Of a stretch of DNA of 11,131 nucleotides, positions 1-6,028 are shown piece by piece. Position numbers and translations under genes: made by a program. The notes below the pieces were generated by a model that ran no database searches, was not told the DNA's origin, and saw nothing but the letters and a program-made list of their open reading frames with translations. Position 1 is the stretch's first letter; every line of letters begins with the position of its first letter. Location of the stretch: NCBI GenBank assembly GCA_016210125.1, contig JACQUS010000557.1:1-11131 (forward strand), written 5' to 3'. The DNA comes from Chloroflexota bacterium (GTDB lineage: Bacteria > Chloroflexota > UBA6077 > FW602-bin22 > JACQUS01).

Positions 1-947
1 GCGTCGTCCAGTATGCTCCGGCCGACCAGGCGATGGCCGTGGCGCTGGCCCAGCCCGGCAGCGCGAGCGTCGTCTGTCCGGATGCCTACGTGATCGACGC
101 CGCGGCGCTGCCGGTGCTTCGCGAGCGCTTGGCGGCGGTCGGCAGCGACACGGCGCTGCTGGCGACGAGCGCGGACGGCGCGGCAGCGGCCGACGGCCTC
201 TGGCTCGACCTGAGCGCCGTCGCGCCGGCGCGCTGGGCGGCTGCGGCGCGCGCCGCGGCGCGGACCGGCCGGCCGCTGGTACTGGTAGCGCACGGGAGTG
301 AGTCGCCGGCCGACAACGTCGAGCGGCTGGTGGCGCTAGGCGTCGCGCTGCGCCGCGAGGGGCACGGCGACCTGGCCCTCGGCGTCGGCGGCGGCGACGT
401 GAGCACAGCGATCTGGGCCGCGCGACTGGCGGCTGCGCGGCTAGCAGAGGCTCGCTGCGACGCGCCGCTGCTGCTCGTCGCGCCGGCCGGGCCGGGCGAG
501 CAGGGCCTGCTCCACGCCGCCGTAGCGCTGGGCTCGCCGCTGTGCGACGGCATCGGCGATGCTGTGCTGCTGGAGGGCACGGCCGATCCGGCCGGGGCGC
601 TGCGCCTGGCCTTCGACGTGCTCCAGGGCGCCGGCGTGCGCCTGAGCAAGACGGAGTTCGTCGCCTGCCCGTCCTGCGGCCGGACGCTCTTCGATCTCCA
701 GACGACCACCGACCGCATCAAGGCCAAGACGAGCCACCTGGTCGGCGTGAAGATCGCCATCATGGGCTGCATCGTCAACGGCCCGGGCGAGATGGCCGAC
801 GCCGACTTCGGCTACGTCGGCGGTGCGCCCGACAAGGTGAACCTGTACGTCGGCCGGGACTGCGTGGCCAAGAACGTCCCCGTCGAGGAAGCGGACGAGC
901 GCCTGATCGAGCTGATCAAAGCGCACGGCAAGTGGGTGGAGCCTTAG
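1..947 (+). CDS. ispG: 4-hydroxy-3-methylbut-2-enyl diphosphate synthase IspG, long (plant/Chlamydia-type) form, 5'-partial
   Basis: This enzyme converts methylerythritol 2,4-cyclodiphosphate to HMBPP, the penultimate step of the MEP isoprenoid pathway, using a [4Fe-4S] cluster and reduced ferredoxin or flavodoxin in the cytoplasm. The gene enters from the left edge; the frame is open from base 3, so the real start lies outside and the ATG at 33 is internal. The C-terminal cluster domain is complete: KTEFVACPSCGRTLFDLQ, with Cys codons at 666 and 675, then MGCIVNGPGEMADADFGYVGG, with the third Cys at 768, ending KWVEP. The approximately 200 residues before it carry GDAVLLEG and LQGAGVR segments that resemble the A* insert domain of the long form more than the catalytic barrel of short IspG; the long-form assignment is from remembered family sequences. 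It is convergent with the kelch gene, and the two stops overlap. Confidence 0.93.
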   Translation, partial: VVQYAPADQAMAVALAQPGSASVVCPDAYVIDAAALPVLRERLAAVGSDTALLATSADGAAAADGLWLDLSAVAPARWAAAARAAARTGRPLVLVAHGSESPADNVERLVALGVALRREGHGDLALGVGGGDVSTAIWAARLAAARLAEARCDAPLLLVAPAGPGEQGLLHAAVALGSPLCDGIGDAVLLEGTADPAGALRLAFDVLQGAGVRLSKTEFVACPSCGRTLFDLQTTTDRIKAKTSHLVGVKIAIMGCIVNGPGEMADADFGYVGGAPDKVNLYVGRDCVAKNVPVEEADERLIELIKAHGKWVEP

Positions 948-2155
948 CGCCACGCCCGCGGTACGAGGCCCTGCCACGCGTCGCCGCCGACCTGGCGCGC
1001 CACGGCAGCGGGCCCCATCCCCGGTCGAGGCCCGGCAGCGCAGAGGCGCACGCGGTACACGTCGTTGCTCGCCGCCCCGTCCGGCTGCATCCCGCCGACG
1101 GTGAAGAGCGTGTCGCTGCCGGGATCGTAGGCCAAATTGTAGGGGATGAGCGCCAGGATCGGCTCGAAGAGCGTGGTGACCTCCTCCCAGCGCTCGCGGA
1201 GCGGATCGAAGCGCCAGGCGTCGCCCATCGCTTGCATCGTGCCGGCCTGAACGCCGCCGACCACGTAGAACGCGCCCTCGCCGTCCACCGCCTGGCCGTA
1301 GTAGTGCCGCGGCGGCACGCTGCGCGTGTTGGTTGCGTCGGTCAGGTTCTGCCAGCGGCCCGTGCGTATGTCGAAGCGCCACAGGTCCTGGATGGCCGCC
1401 CAGCCGACGCCATCCACAGTGGCCGAGCCGGCGAACAGGTAGAGATGCCCCTCGCCGTCGGCGCTCACGTTGTAGATCTCCCGCGGCGCGATGGCCCCTG
1501 CGCCGCTGCTGACGGTGAGATCGGTCCAGCGATTGCTCGCCGGATCGTAGCGCCAGAAGTCGTTCAGCAGCCGCTCACCACCATGCCCGTCGTCCGTACC
1601 GCCGGCAAAGAGGTAGAGCTGGTCGGTCAGCGGCTCCCAGGCGAAGCCGTAGTCGACGCGCCCGACCGGCCGCGGCCCGGGAGGATCGAGTGCCGTCCAG
1701 CGGTCGCGCGCCGGGTCGTAACGGTACAGGCGCCCGCTGTAGCCCACTGAGCCATCGTTCCAGCCGCCAAACTCGTAGACGAAGCCCGCGCGGTCACGCG
1801 CCAGGTGCGGCTCGACGAGCGGGGGCGGGCCGTCGGCCGTCGAGAGCGGCAGCCAGCGGCCCTCGGGCACGTCGTAGCGCCAGAAGTCGCTGAGCGCCGG
1901 GCCGTCGATCACGTAGCCGACACGGTCGCGGAGGCGGCTGCTGCCACCGAAGACGTAGAGATGCCCCACGCCATCGGCGACGAGCGCGTGCTGCACGCGC
2001 GGCGGCAGTGGAGGTGCGGCCAGTCGCGTCGCGCCCGCTACGCACGGCTCCTGGTGCGCGCTAGCGCGCGCCGGCGCCGCGATGGGCGCCGCGGAGGCGG
2101 CCGCCAGGCCGACGGCCAGGGCGATCAGCGGCCACGCGGCCTTGCGCTCGTGCAC
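944..2155 (-). CDS. Secreted kelch-repeat (six-bladed beta-propeller) protein
   Basis: The product is a 403-residue protein with an N-terminal signal peptide: a basic start (HERK), a hydrophobic Ala/Leu core, and a likely cleavage after ASA near residue 33. Kelch blades follow to the C-terminus. The strand pattern LYVFGG, VYEFGG, LYLFAGG, LYLFAG, FYVVGG, LFTVGG recurs six times, and the matching 'DFWRYD...RW' or 'DLWRFD...RW' half recurs about five times. No catalytic residues are recognisable, so ligand-binding or scaffold roles are possible; the function is unknown. Start: the GTG at 2155 has GGGAGG six bases upstream, whereas an in-frame GTG at 2191 lacks a good Shine-Dalgarno, so 2155 was chosen. 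The stop (944-946) overlaps the ispG stop by convergence. It is separated from the upstream response regulator by about 230 bp and so is probably transcribed separately. Confidence 0.82.
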   Translation of the reverse strand: MHERKAAWPLIALAVGLAAASAAPIAAPARASAHQEPCVAGATRLAAPPLPPRVQHALVADGVGHLYVFGGSSRLRDRVGYVIDGPALSDFWRYDVPEGRWLPLSTADGPPPLVEPHLARDRAGFVYEFGGWNDGSVGYSGRLYRYDPARDRWTALDPPGPRPVGRVDYGFAWEPLTDQLYLFAGGTDDGHGGERLLNDFWRYDPASNRWTDLTVSSGAGAIAPREIYNVSADGEGHLYLFAGSATVDGVGWAAIQDLWRFDIRTGRWQNLTDATNTRSVPPRHYYGQAVDGEGAFYVVGGVQAGTMQAMGDAWRFDPLRERWEEVTTLFEPILALIPYNLAYDPGSDTLFTVGGMQPDGAASNDVYRVRLCAAGPRPGMGPAAVARQVGGDAWQGLVPRAWR

Positions 2156-2200
2156 CTGCGCCCTCCCGGGGGCTGGCCCGCGGCCCGCCACCCGGGGCCC

Positions 2201-2252
2201 ACTCTAGGAGGCACAGGTTAAGGAATCGTCAAGAATTCGGCTACGAATTGTA
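2201..2252 (-). promoter_or_regulatory. Candidate promoter of the kelch gene
   Basis: This is an AT-rich island in otherwise very GC-rich DNA, just upstream of the kelch start. On the minus strand it contains TTGACG (2227-2232), a good -35, but the only -10-like hexamer downstream, TAGAGT (2201-2206), is 20 bases away. A second -10-like TACAAT (2247-2252) has no matching -35. The exact promoter is therefore uncertain. The rest of the 2156-2385 gap holds no recognisable gene or T-tailed terminator, apart from a short palindrome around the GGATCC at 2268. Confidence 0.25.
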
Positions 2253-2385
2253 AATCGAGACGCGGGCGGATCCGCGTGTATCGCTCGGGTCGGCGCGCGT
2301 TCGCTCACTCACGCCGTCTCAGCGGGCGAGCGCAAGGCTCGTGCCTACGCCGCCGCGCCGCGTGCCCGCGCAGGTGGCGACGCCG

Positions 2386-2754
2386 TTAGTCGCCGGCCAT
2401 CGTGGCGTTGACCCGCTCGACGAGGTCGTCGGGGTCGAGCGGCTTCCAGATGATGTCGGCGAAGCGGTCCTCGGCCTCCGCGGTGGCCGCTTCAGTCAGC
2501 CACTCGCTGCAGAGGACGACCGGAACGTCCTCGGCGACGTCGAGCAACGCGCGCATGGCCTTCCAGTCGAGCTCCCCAGGCGCCGCGCGACCGAAGGCGT
2601 CGGTGATCACTACGTCGAAGGAGTGGCCGCGCAGATGCTCCACTGCGCTCTCAATGCCGCTCATAACCGTCGCGCTGTGGCCGCCCTCGGCCAGGATGTC
2701 GGTCACCGCATCGGCAGCGATGCGATCAGCGCTTACGACCAAAATCTTGGCCAT
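2386..2754 (-). CDS. Single-domain response regulator (CheY-like receiver)
   Basis: The product is a 122-residue stand-alone receiver domain with no output domain. The phosphorylation set is intact: acidic Asp10 after strand 1 (VVSAD), phosphoacceptor Asp52 (VVITDAFG), Ser83 at the switch position (VVLCSE), and Lys104 in the WKP motif. Such proteins relay phosphate or act by protein-protein contact; no histidine kinase is in the window, so the partner is unknown. The ATG start at 2754 is preceded by GGAG about 11 bases upstream, a slightly long spacing. A good promoter lies in the 108-bp gap before it, so it can be expressed independently of the upstream receiver-like gene, although both are on the same strand. 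Confidence 0.85.
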   Translation of the reverse strand: MAKILVVSADRIAADAVTDILAEGGHSATVMSGIESAVEHLRGHSFDVVITDAFGRAAPGELDWKAMRALLDVAEDVPVVLCSEWLTEAATAEAEDRFADIIWKPLDPDDLVERVNATMAGD

Positions 2755-2803
2755 GCTTCGGCTGTCTCCTCGCGCGCGCCTTGGGCGGGCACGCTGAGTA
2801 TTG

Positions 2804-2831
2804 AGTATAGCCGTCGGAGCGGCGGCTGCAA
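2804..2831 (-). promoter_or_regulatory. Sigma70-like promoter of the single-domain response regulator
   Basis: On the minus strand TTGCAG (2826-2831) is followed after 16 bases by TATACT (2804-2809), about 50 bases upstream of the response regulator ATG. The -10 matches consensus at five of six positions and the -35 at four of six, and it sits in a local AT-rich patch between two GC-rich genes. Confidence 0.5.
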
Positions 2832-2862
2832 GTCGGGGGAGGCGTCGCCCGGCGGCCGGCCG

Positions 2863-3429
2863 CTAGCTCGTCGGCGCGCCAATGAGCCCCGCCTGAACGA
2901 GCGCCGCTACGAGTCGCCGCAGGCAGAGTGGCCGCCGGAGCACCGCCGTGGCCCGAGCGCAGTCCTCGGCGTTCAACACCTCGTCGGCCTCGGCCACGAG
3001 CACGATGAGCGACTCGCCGACGCGCTCGCTCTGCCGTAGCCAGAACAGCACCTCGCGCGCGTCGAAATCGGGGAGCGTGCTGCTCAGGACGATAGCCTGC
3101 GGCCGAAAGATCTCGGCCCAGTCGACCGCGGTGTGCCCATCCTCGACCGGCACGACGCGGCAGCCGTGCGCACTCAGCTCGGCGGCGACGCGTTGGAGGT
3201 CGCTCGGCACAGTCTCGACGACCAGCACAGTCGGCCCGCCAATCCGCGGCGCGTCTCCGGCCACCTGGACGGCGCAGGGGGAGAGGACGGCCGCGGCGGG
3301 ACCAGGCACGGTCATCGGGCCGGACCGGCGCCCGGCCGCTCGTGGCCTTCGAATCACGGCGACGCCTCGTCGCGCGGTGGGCCGCGTGGCTCCGCCCGAT
3401 CGCGCAACCGGACACGGAGCCAACGCCAT
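2863..3429 (-). CDS. Receiver-like protein with degenerate phosphorylation site (pseudo-receiver)
   Basis: From about residue 66 the 188-residue product follows the receiver fold: strand 1 PTVLVVETVPSD, strand 3 AIVLSSTLPDFD, strand 4 LIVLVAEAD, strand 5 AVLRRPL. Each key residue is changed: the acidic pair is Glu72-Thr73, the phosphoacceptor Asp is Ser116, the switch Thr/Ser is Val145, and the invariant Lys is Arg166. It probably cannot be phosphorylated and may work as a constitutive or binding module. The first 65 residues are Arg/Pro/Ala-rich and look disordered. Start is uncertain: the ATG at 3429 has GGGAG five bases upstream and was chosen, but the GTG at 3357 and ATG at 3315 are possible and would remove much of the low-complexity leader. 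It lies just upstream of an intact receiver gene and diverges from the metallopeptidase-like gene. Confidence 0.7.
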   Translation of the reverse strand: MALAPCPVARSGGATRPTARRGVAVIRRPRAAGRRSGPMTVPGPAAAVLSPCAVQVAGDAPRIGGPTVLVVETVPSDLQRVAAELSAHGCRVVPVEDGHTAVDWAEIFRPQAIVLSSTLPDFDAREVLFWLRQSERVGESLIVLVAEADEVLNAEDCARATAVLRRPLCLRRLVAALVQAGLIGAPTS

Positions 3430-3442
3430 CTACGCTCCCTCG

Positions 3443-3472
3443 ATTGTACGCCAGGCTGCACACGCTTGCCAC
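3443..3472 (-). promoter_or_regulatory. Candidate leftward promoter of the pseudo-receiver gene
   Basis: On the minus strand GTGGCA (3467-3472) and TACAAT (3443-3448) are 18 bases apart; the -10 matches five of six consensus bases. If real, transcription would start only about seven bases before the ATG at 3429, cutting into its Shine-Dalgarno. In that case the GTG at 3357 would be the better start. The -35 overlaps the inverted repeat at 3455-3480. Confidence 0.3.
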
Positions 3473-3480
3473 GTGTCAGC
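3455..3480. repeat. Imperfect inverted repeat in the divergent promoter region (possible operator)
   Basis: The left arm GCTGCACACG (3455-3464) and right arm CGTGTCAGC (3472-3480) are complementary over nine pairs with a single extra C in the left arm, around a seven-base centre. It lies between the divergent starts at 3429 and 3526 and overlaps both predicted -35 hexamers. This is where a dimeric regulator would sit; no regulator can be assigned. Confidence 0.35.
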
Positions 3481-3501
3481 CTACCGCACCTGGGGTATCA
3501 T
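3473..3501 (+). promoter_or_regulatory. Candidate rightward promoter of the metallopeptidase-like gene
   Basis: GTGTCA (3473-3478) and TATCAT (3496-3501) are separated by 17 bases, with the -10 matching five of six consensus positions. This gives a leader of roughly 17 to 20 bases before the GTG at 3526. The -35 lies in the right arm of the inverted repeat. Confidence 0.4.
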
Positions 3502-3525
3502 GCCGGCATACGGTCGAGGAGCGCC

Positions 3526-4698
3526 GTGGCGCGGATCATGCGACACCTCGCATTGCTCGCGGTCCTCGCGCTCGTCGCCGGCGGCGCTGGCGGGGGCACA
3601 CCGGCCACGCTGGAGTACCGACTCTACCGCGAGATCGCCACACCTACCTTCACCGTGGCCGGCTTCGTCGTCACCGAGCTGCCCAAGGCGCTCGGCATCG
3701 GCCTGCCAGCGCACGCGGCGCTGGCGGCCGACGAGGACCTCGTCCGACACTACCTCGCCGCCGCGCAGCGCACGACCGAGCGCCCACGCGTGGACGGCGC
3801 CACGGCGGACGGCGCCGCGGCGCGCGCAGACCGCGAGCGGTTGGAGCCGCTGGTCGAGCGCATGCTGGCCACGCAGGTGGCCGCGATCCTCCGCGACGAA
3901 GGACTCGGCCTGAGCGGCGGCGAAGTTTTCCCGCCGGTACGCTTCGTCTTCCGCGACCCGCCGCTCATGCTCATCGTGTCCCCACGCGAGCAGGTCGCGC
4001 TGCGCACGGCCGTGCCCCTGGCCGGCGATCTCGACGCCGTGGCCATGGCGGAGGTCGAGGAGCGCGCCGAGCGCCTCGGCGTGTCGGCGCTGGTTGTGCA
4101 GATCGGCGGCCTGGCCACGTACCCGGCGATGCTCCCCCCGGCGGGCGATGTCGCCTGGCTGCTCGAAGCCGTGGCGCACGAGTGGGTGCACAACTACTTC
4201 ACGGTGCGGCCGCTCGGCTGGCGCTACGCGCTCGGCGTGGAGCGCGATCCGGCGGTCATCACCATCAACGAGACGGCCGCTGACCTCGTCGCGCGCGAGA
4301 TTGGCCGCCGCGCGCTGCGGCAGTTCTACGGCGAGACGACCGGCCCGCACTCTGCCGCAGGCCCGCCAGACCCGCGGACAGCGCGCTTTCGCGCCCGCAT
4401 GCGCGAGATCCGCGCGCAGGTCGACACGCTGCTCGCCGCCGGCCAGGTCGAGGCGGCCGAGGTCTATATGGCTCAGCAGCGCCTGGCGCTCGAGCGCGAG
4501 GGGTTTGCGCTGCGCAAGCTCAACCAGGCCTACTTCGCCTTCCACGGCAGCTACGCCGACGGGCCGGCCGGCCGGCTCGATCCCGTCGTCGCCGACGTGA
4601 AGGAGCTGCGCGCCCGCTCGGCATCGCTGCGGGCCTTCGCCGATGCCGTCAGCGGCGTGGGCAGCGCCGCCGAGCTGCGCGCGCTCCTCGTCCGCTAG
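3526..4698 (+). CDS. Membrane-anchored or secreted putative zinc metallopeptidase (HEWVH)
   Basis: The 390-residue product starts with a short basic stretch and a hydrophobic segment (about residues 7-20), so it is exported or anchored. The family is not recognised. Residues 218-222 read HEWVH, an HExxH zinc-binding signature on a predicted helix (LLEAVAHEWVHNYF). Twenty-seven residues on, INETAAD puts Glu249 where gluzincins carry the third zinc ligand. The rest is helical and charged, with a probable coiled stretch after residue 290, and no second domain is recognised. Peptidase activity is an inference from the motif pair. Start: the GTG at 3526 has AGGAG four bases upstream; an ATG at 3538 is in frame but lies 16 bases from it. 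The upstream open frame overlaps the opposite-strand receiver gene and is not used. The gene ends on a CTAG shared with thrB. Confidence 0.72.
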   Translation: MARIMRHLALLAVLALVAGGAGGGTPATLEYRLYREIATPTFTVAGFVVTELPKALGIGLPAHAALAADEDLVRHYLAAAQRTTERPRVDGATADGAAARADRERLEPLVERMLATQVAAILRDEGLGLSGGEVFPPVRFVFRDPPLMLIVSPREQVALRTAVPLAGDLDAVAMAEVEERAERLGVSALVVQIGGLATYPAMLPPAGDVAWLLEAVAHEWVHNYFTVRPLGWRYALGVERDPAVITINETAADLVAREIGRRALRQFYGETTGPHSAAGPPDPRTARFRARMREIRAQVDTLLAAGQVEAAEVYMAQQRLALEREGFALRKLNQAYFAFHGSYADGPAGRLDPVVADVKELRARSASLRAFADAVSGVGSAAELRALLVR

Positions 4699-5597
4699 TC
4701 GCTCGTCTCCACAGTCGCGCCGTGGGGGCAGATGTCCACGACCAGAGCGCGCCCGCCAAGGTCGCTCTGCGCCGCCACGCGCACCAGCGCGTCGAGGATG
4801 GCCAGCTCGTCGCCCTCGAAGAGCACCAGGAGCGCCGACCCGGCGCCGGAGAGGCAGGCGCCGCAAGCCCCGGCCTCGCGCGCGGCGGCGATGAAGCGCG
4901 GCATCGCCGGGAAGAGCGCTTGCCGGTAGGGCTGGTGCAGGCGATCGTCCATGGCCACGCCGAGCCAGTCGAGGCGGCCCGTCGCCAGGCTGGCGACCAG
5001 CAGCGCCGCGCGCGAGAGGTTGAAGATTGCGTCGGCGCGGGGCACCTGGTCGGGCAGCAGCTTGCGTGCCGCCGGGGTGAACATGGCGAAGTCGGGCAGG
5101 AAGAGCGCCGCGCGCAGCCGCGGCGGGACCGGCACGGACGCCACGATGAGGCGCGGGCCGTCCTGCACAGCGAGGGTGAAGCCGCCGACCACCGCCGGGG
5201 CGACGTTGTCCGGGTGGCCCTCGAGCTCGGTGGCCAGGTCGAGCACGCCCTGCTGATCGAGCGCGCTGCCGCAGAGCGCGTTGGCCGCCAGCACGCCAGC
5301 GACGACGGCCGCGGCCGACGAGCCGAGCCCGCCGGTCGTGGGGATGGCGTTGCGCTGCTGGATGGCCAGGGGCGGCACCGCGCGGCCCAGACGCGCGAGC
5401 GCGGCGCTGAGGCTGCGGTAGACGAGGTTGCGCGTGTCGCGGGGATAGCGGCGCTCGCCCTCGCCCGAGATGACCAGGCGCGTCTCGCTGGCCGGACGGA
5501 TGTCGACCTCGTTGAACAGCCGCAGGGCGAGTCCGAAGCAGTCGAAGCCCGCGCCCAGGTTGGCAGACGACGCCGGGACGCGCACCTGGACGCGCAC
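4695..5597 (-). CDS. thrB: Homoserine kinase
   Basis: A GHMP-family kinase that phosphorylates homoserine to O-phosphohomoserine with ATP in the cytoplasm. At 300 residues it has normal family length. Motif 1 is PASSANLGAGFDCFG (residues 8-22), the ATP-binding loop is PTTGGLGSSAAA (86-97), the ThrB-typical EGHPDNVAP is at 126-134, and motif 3 is CLSGAGSALL (248-257). The GTG start at 5597 is four bases after the metO stop, implying translational coupling; an in-frame GTG four codons later is a minor alternative. Its product is the substrate of threonine synthase and, in the MetM route, of homocysteine synthesis, which ties it to the two preceding genes. As the last gene of the leader-controlled operon it should be repressed by SAM unless another promoter exists. 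Its TAG (4695-4697) overlaps the stop of the convergent gene. Confidence 0.95.
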   Translation of the reverse strand: MRVQVRVPASSANLGAGFDCFGLALRLFNEVDIRPASETRLVISGEGERRYPRDTRNLVYRSLSAALARLGRAVPPLAIQQRNAIPTTGGLGSSAAAVVAGVLAANALCGSALDQQGVLDLATELEGHPDNVAPAVVGGFTLAVQDGPRLIVASVPVPPRLRAALFLPDFAMFTPAARKLLPDQVPRADAIFNLSRAALLVASLATGRLDWLGVAMDDRLHQPYRQALFPAMPRFIAAAREAGACGACLSGAGSALLVLFEGDELAILDALVRVAAQSDLGGRALVVDICPHGATVETSD

Positions 5598-5601
5598 GCG
5601 C

Positions 5602-5877
5602 CTAGCCCCCGGCGATTGCCGGGACGATCGAGACGGCGCTGCCGGGCTTGACCGGCGTCGTCAAGCCGGCGATAAAGCGTATGTCCTCGCCGTCGACATA
5701 GACGTTCACGAACCGGCGGAGGTCGCCCTCGTCGTCGCACAGGCGAGCCTTCAAGCCCGGATGCCGAGCGTCGAGACTCGCGATGACGTCGGCGACCGTG
5801 GCGCCCTCGGCGGCCACCTCACCGGCGCCGCCGGTAAGCTGGCGCAGCGGCGTGGGAATCAACACGCGAATGGACAC
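5602..5877 (-). CDS. metO: CysO/MoaD-like ubiquitin-fold sulfur carrier protein (probable MetO)
   Basis: This is a 91-residue beta-grasp protein ending AIAGG, the diglycine tail that is adenylated and thiocarboxylated in ThiS/MoaD/CysO proteins. It resembles M. tuberculosis CysO as I recall it: IPTPLRQLTGG near the N-terminus, then RFVNVYVDGEDIRF (residues 55-68) and VSIVPAIAGG at the end. This makes it a sulfur donor for amino acid synthesis rather than for molybdopterin or thiamin. With the ThrC-like enzyme upstream and ThrB downstream it fits the MetO partner of a MetM homocysteine synthase. Start: GTG at 5877, ten bases after a GGGGGAGG site; an ATG much further upstream would add a 53-residue Arg-rich extension unlike the family. 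No E1-like activating enzyme or JAMM-type peptidase is in the window, so those must be elsewhere. Confidence 0.88.
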   Translation of the reverse strand: MSIRVLIPTPLRQLTGGAGEVAAEGATVADVIASLDARHPGLKARLCDDEGDLRRFVNVYVDGEDIRFIAGLTTPVKPGSAVSIVPAIAGG

Positions 5878-5925
5878 CGTGACCACTCCTCCCCCTGATA
5901 CTAGCCTGGAAAATAGCCGCTCGGG

Positions 5926-5940
5926 ATGGGGATGCCCCAC
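5926..5940. other. Short GC hairpin in the metM-metO intergenic gap
   Basis: On the minus strand GTGGGG and CCCCAT form a six-pair stem (one G-T) around a CAT loop, in a 151-bp gap that is long for an otherwise tight operon. There is no T-run, so it does not look like an intrinsic terminator; an mRNA-processing or stability element is possible. The rest of 5878-6028 shows no gene or clear promoter. Confidence 0.25.
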
Positions 5941-6028
5941 TCCGCCCCAAAATGGGACTCTCAGATGTCGCTTGCGTCGCCTGCGGCGCCCCCGTTCACC
6001 CACCGCGGTTGCGCGCCGCGCGTGAGGG

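Noticed and set aside
542..1750. Long open frames antisense to or out of frame with ispG and the kelch gene (also at 441-1382, 3481-4866, 4649-5740, 6047-7087, 8299-8934, 10143-10988)
   Set aside because: They are Arg/Ala-rich by-products of GC-rich third positions and overlap clearly recognised genes on the other strand or frame.
3133..3525. Upstream extension of the metallopeptidase-like frame
   Set aside because: It is antisense to the receiver-like gene, has no export signal or homology, and the hydrophobic N-terminus begins after the GTG at 3526.
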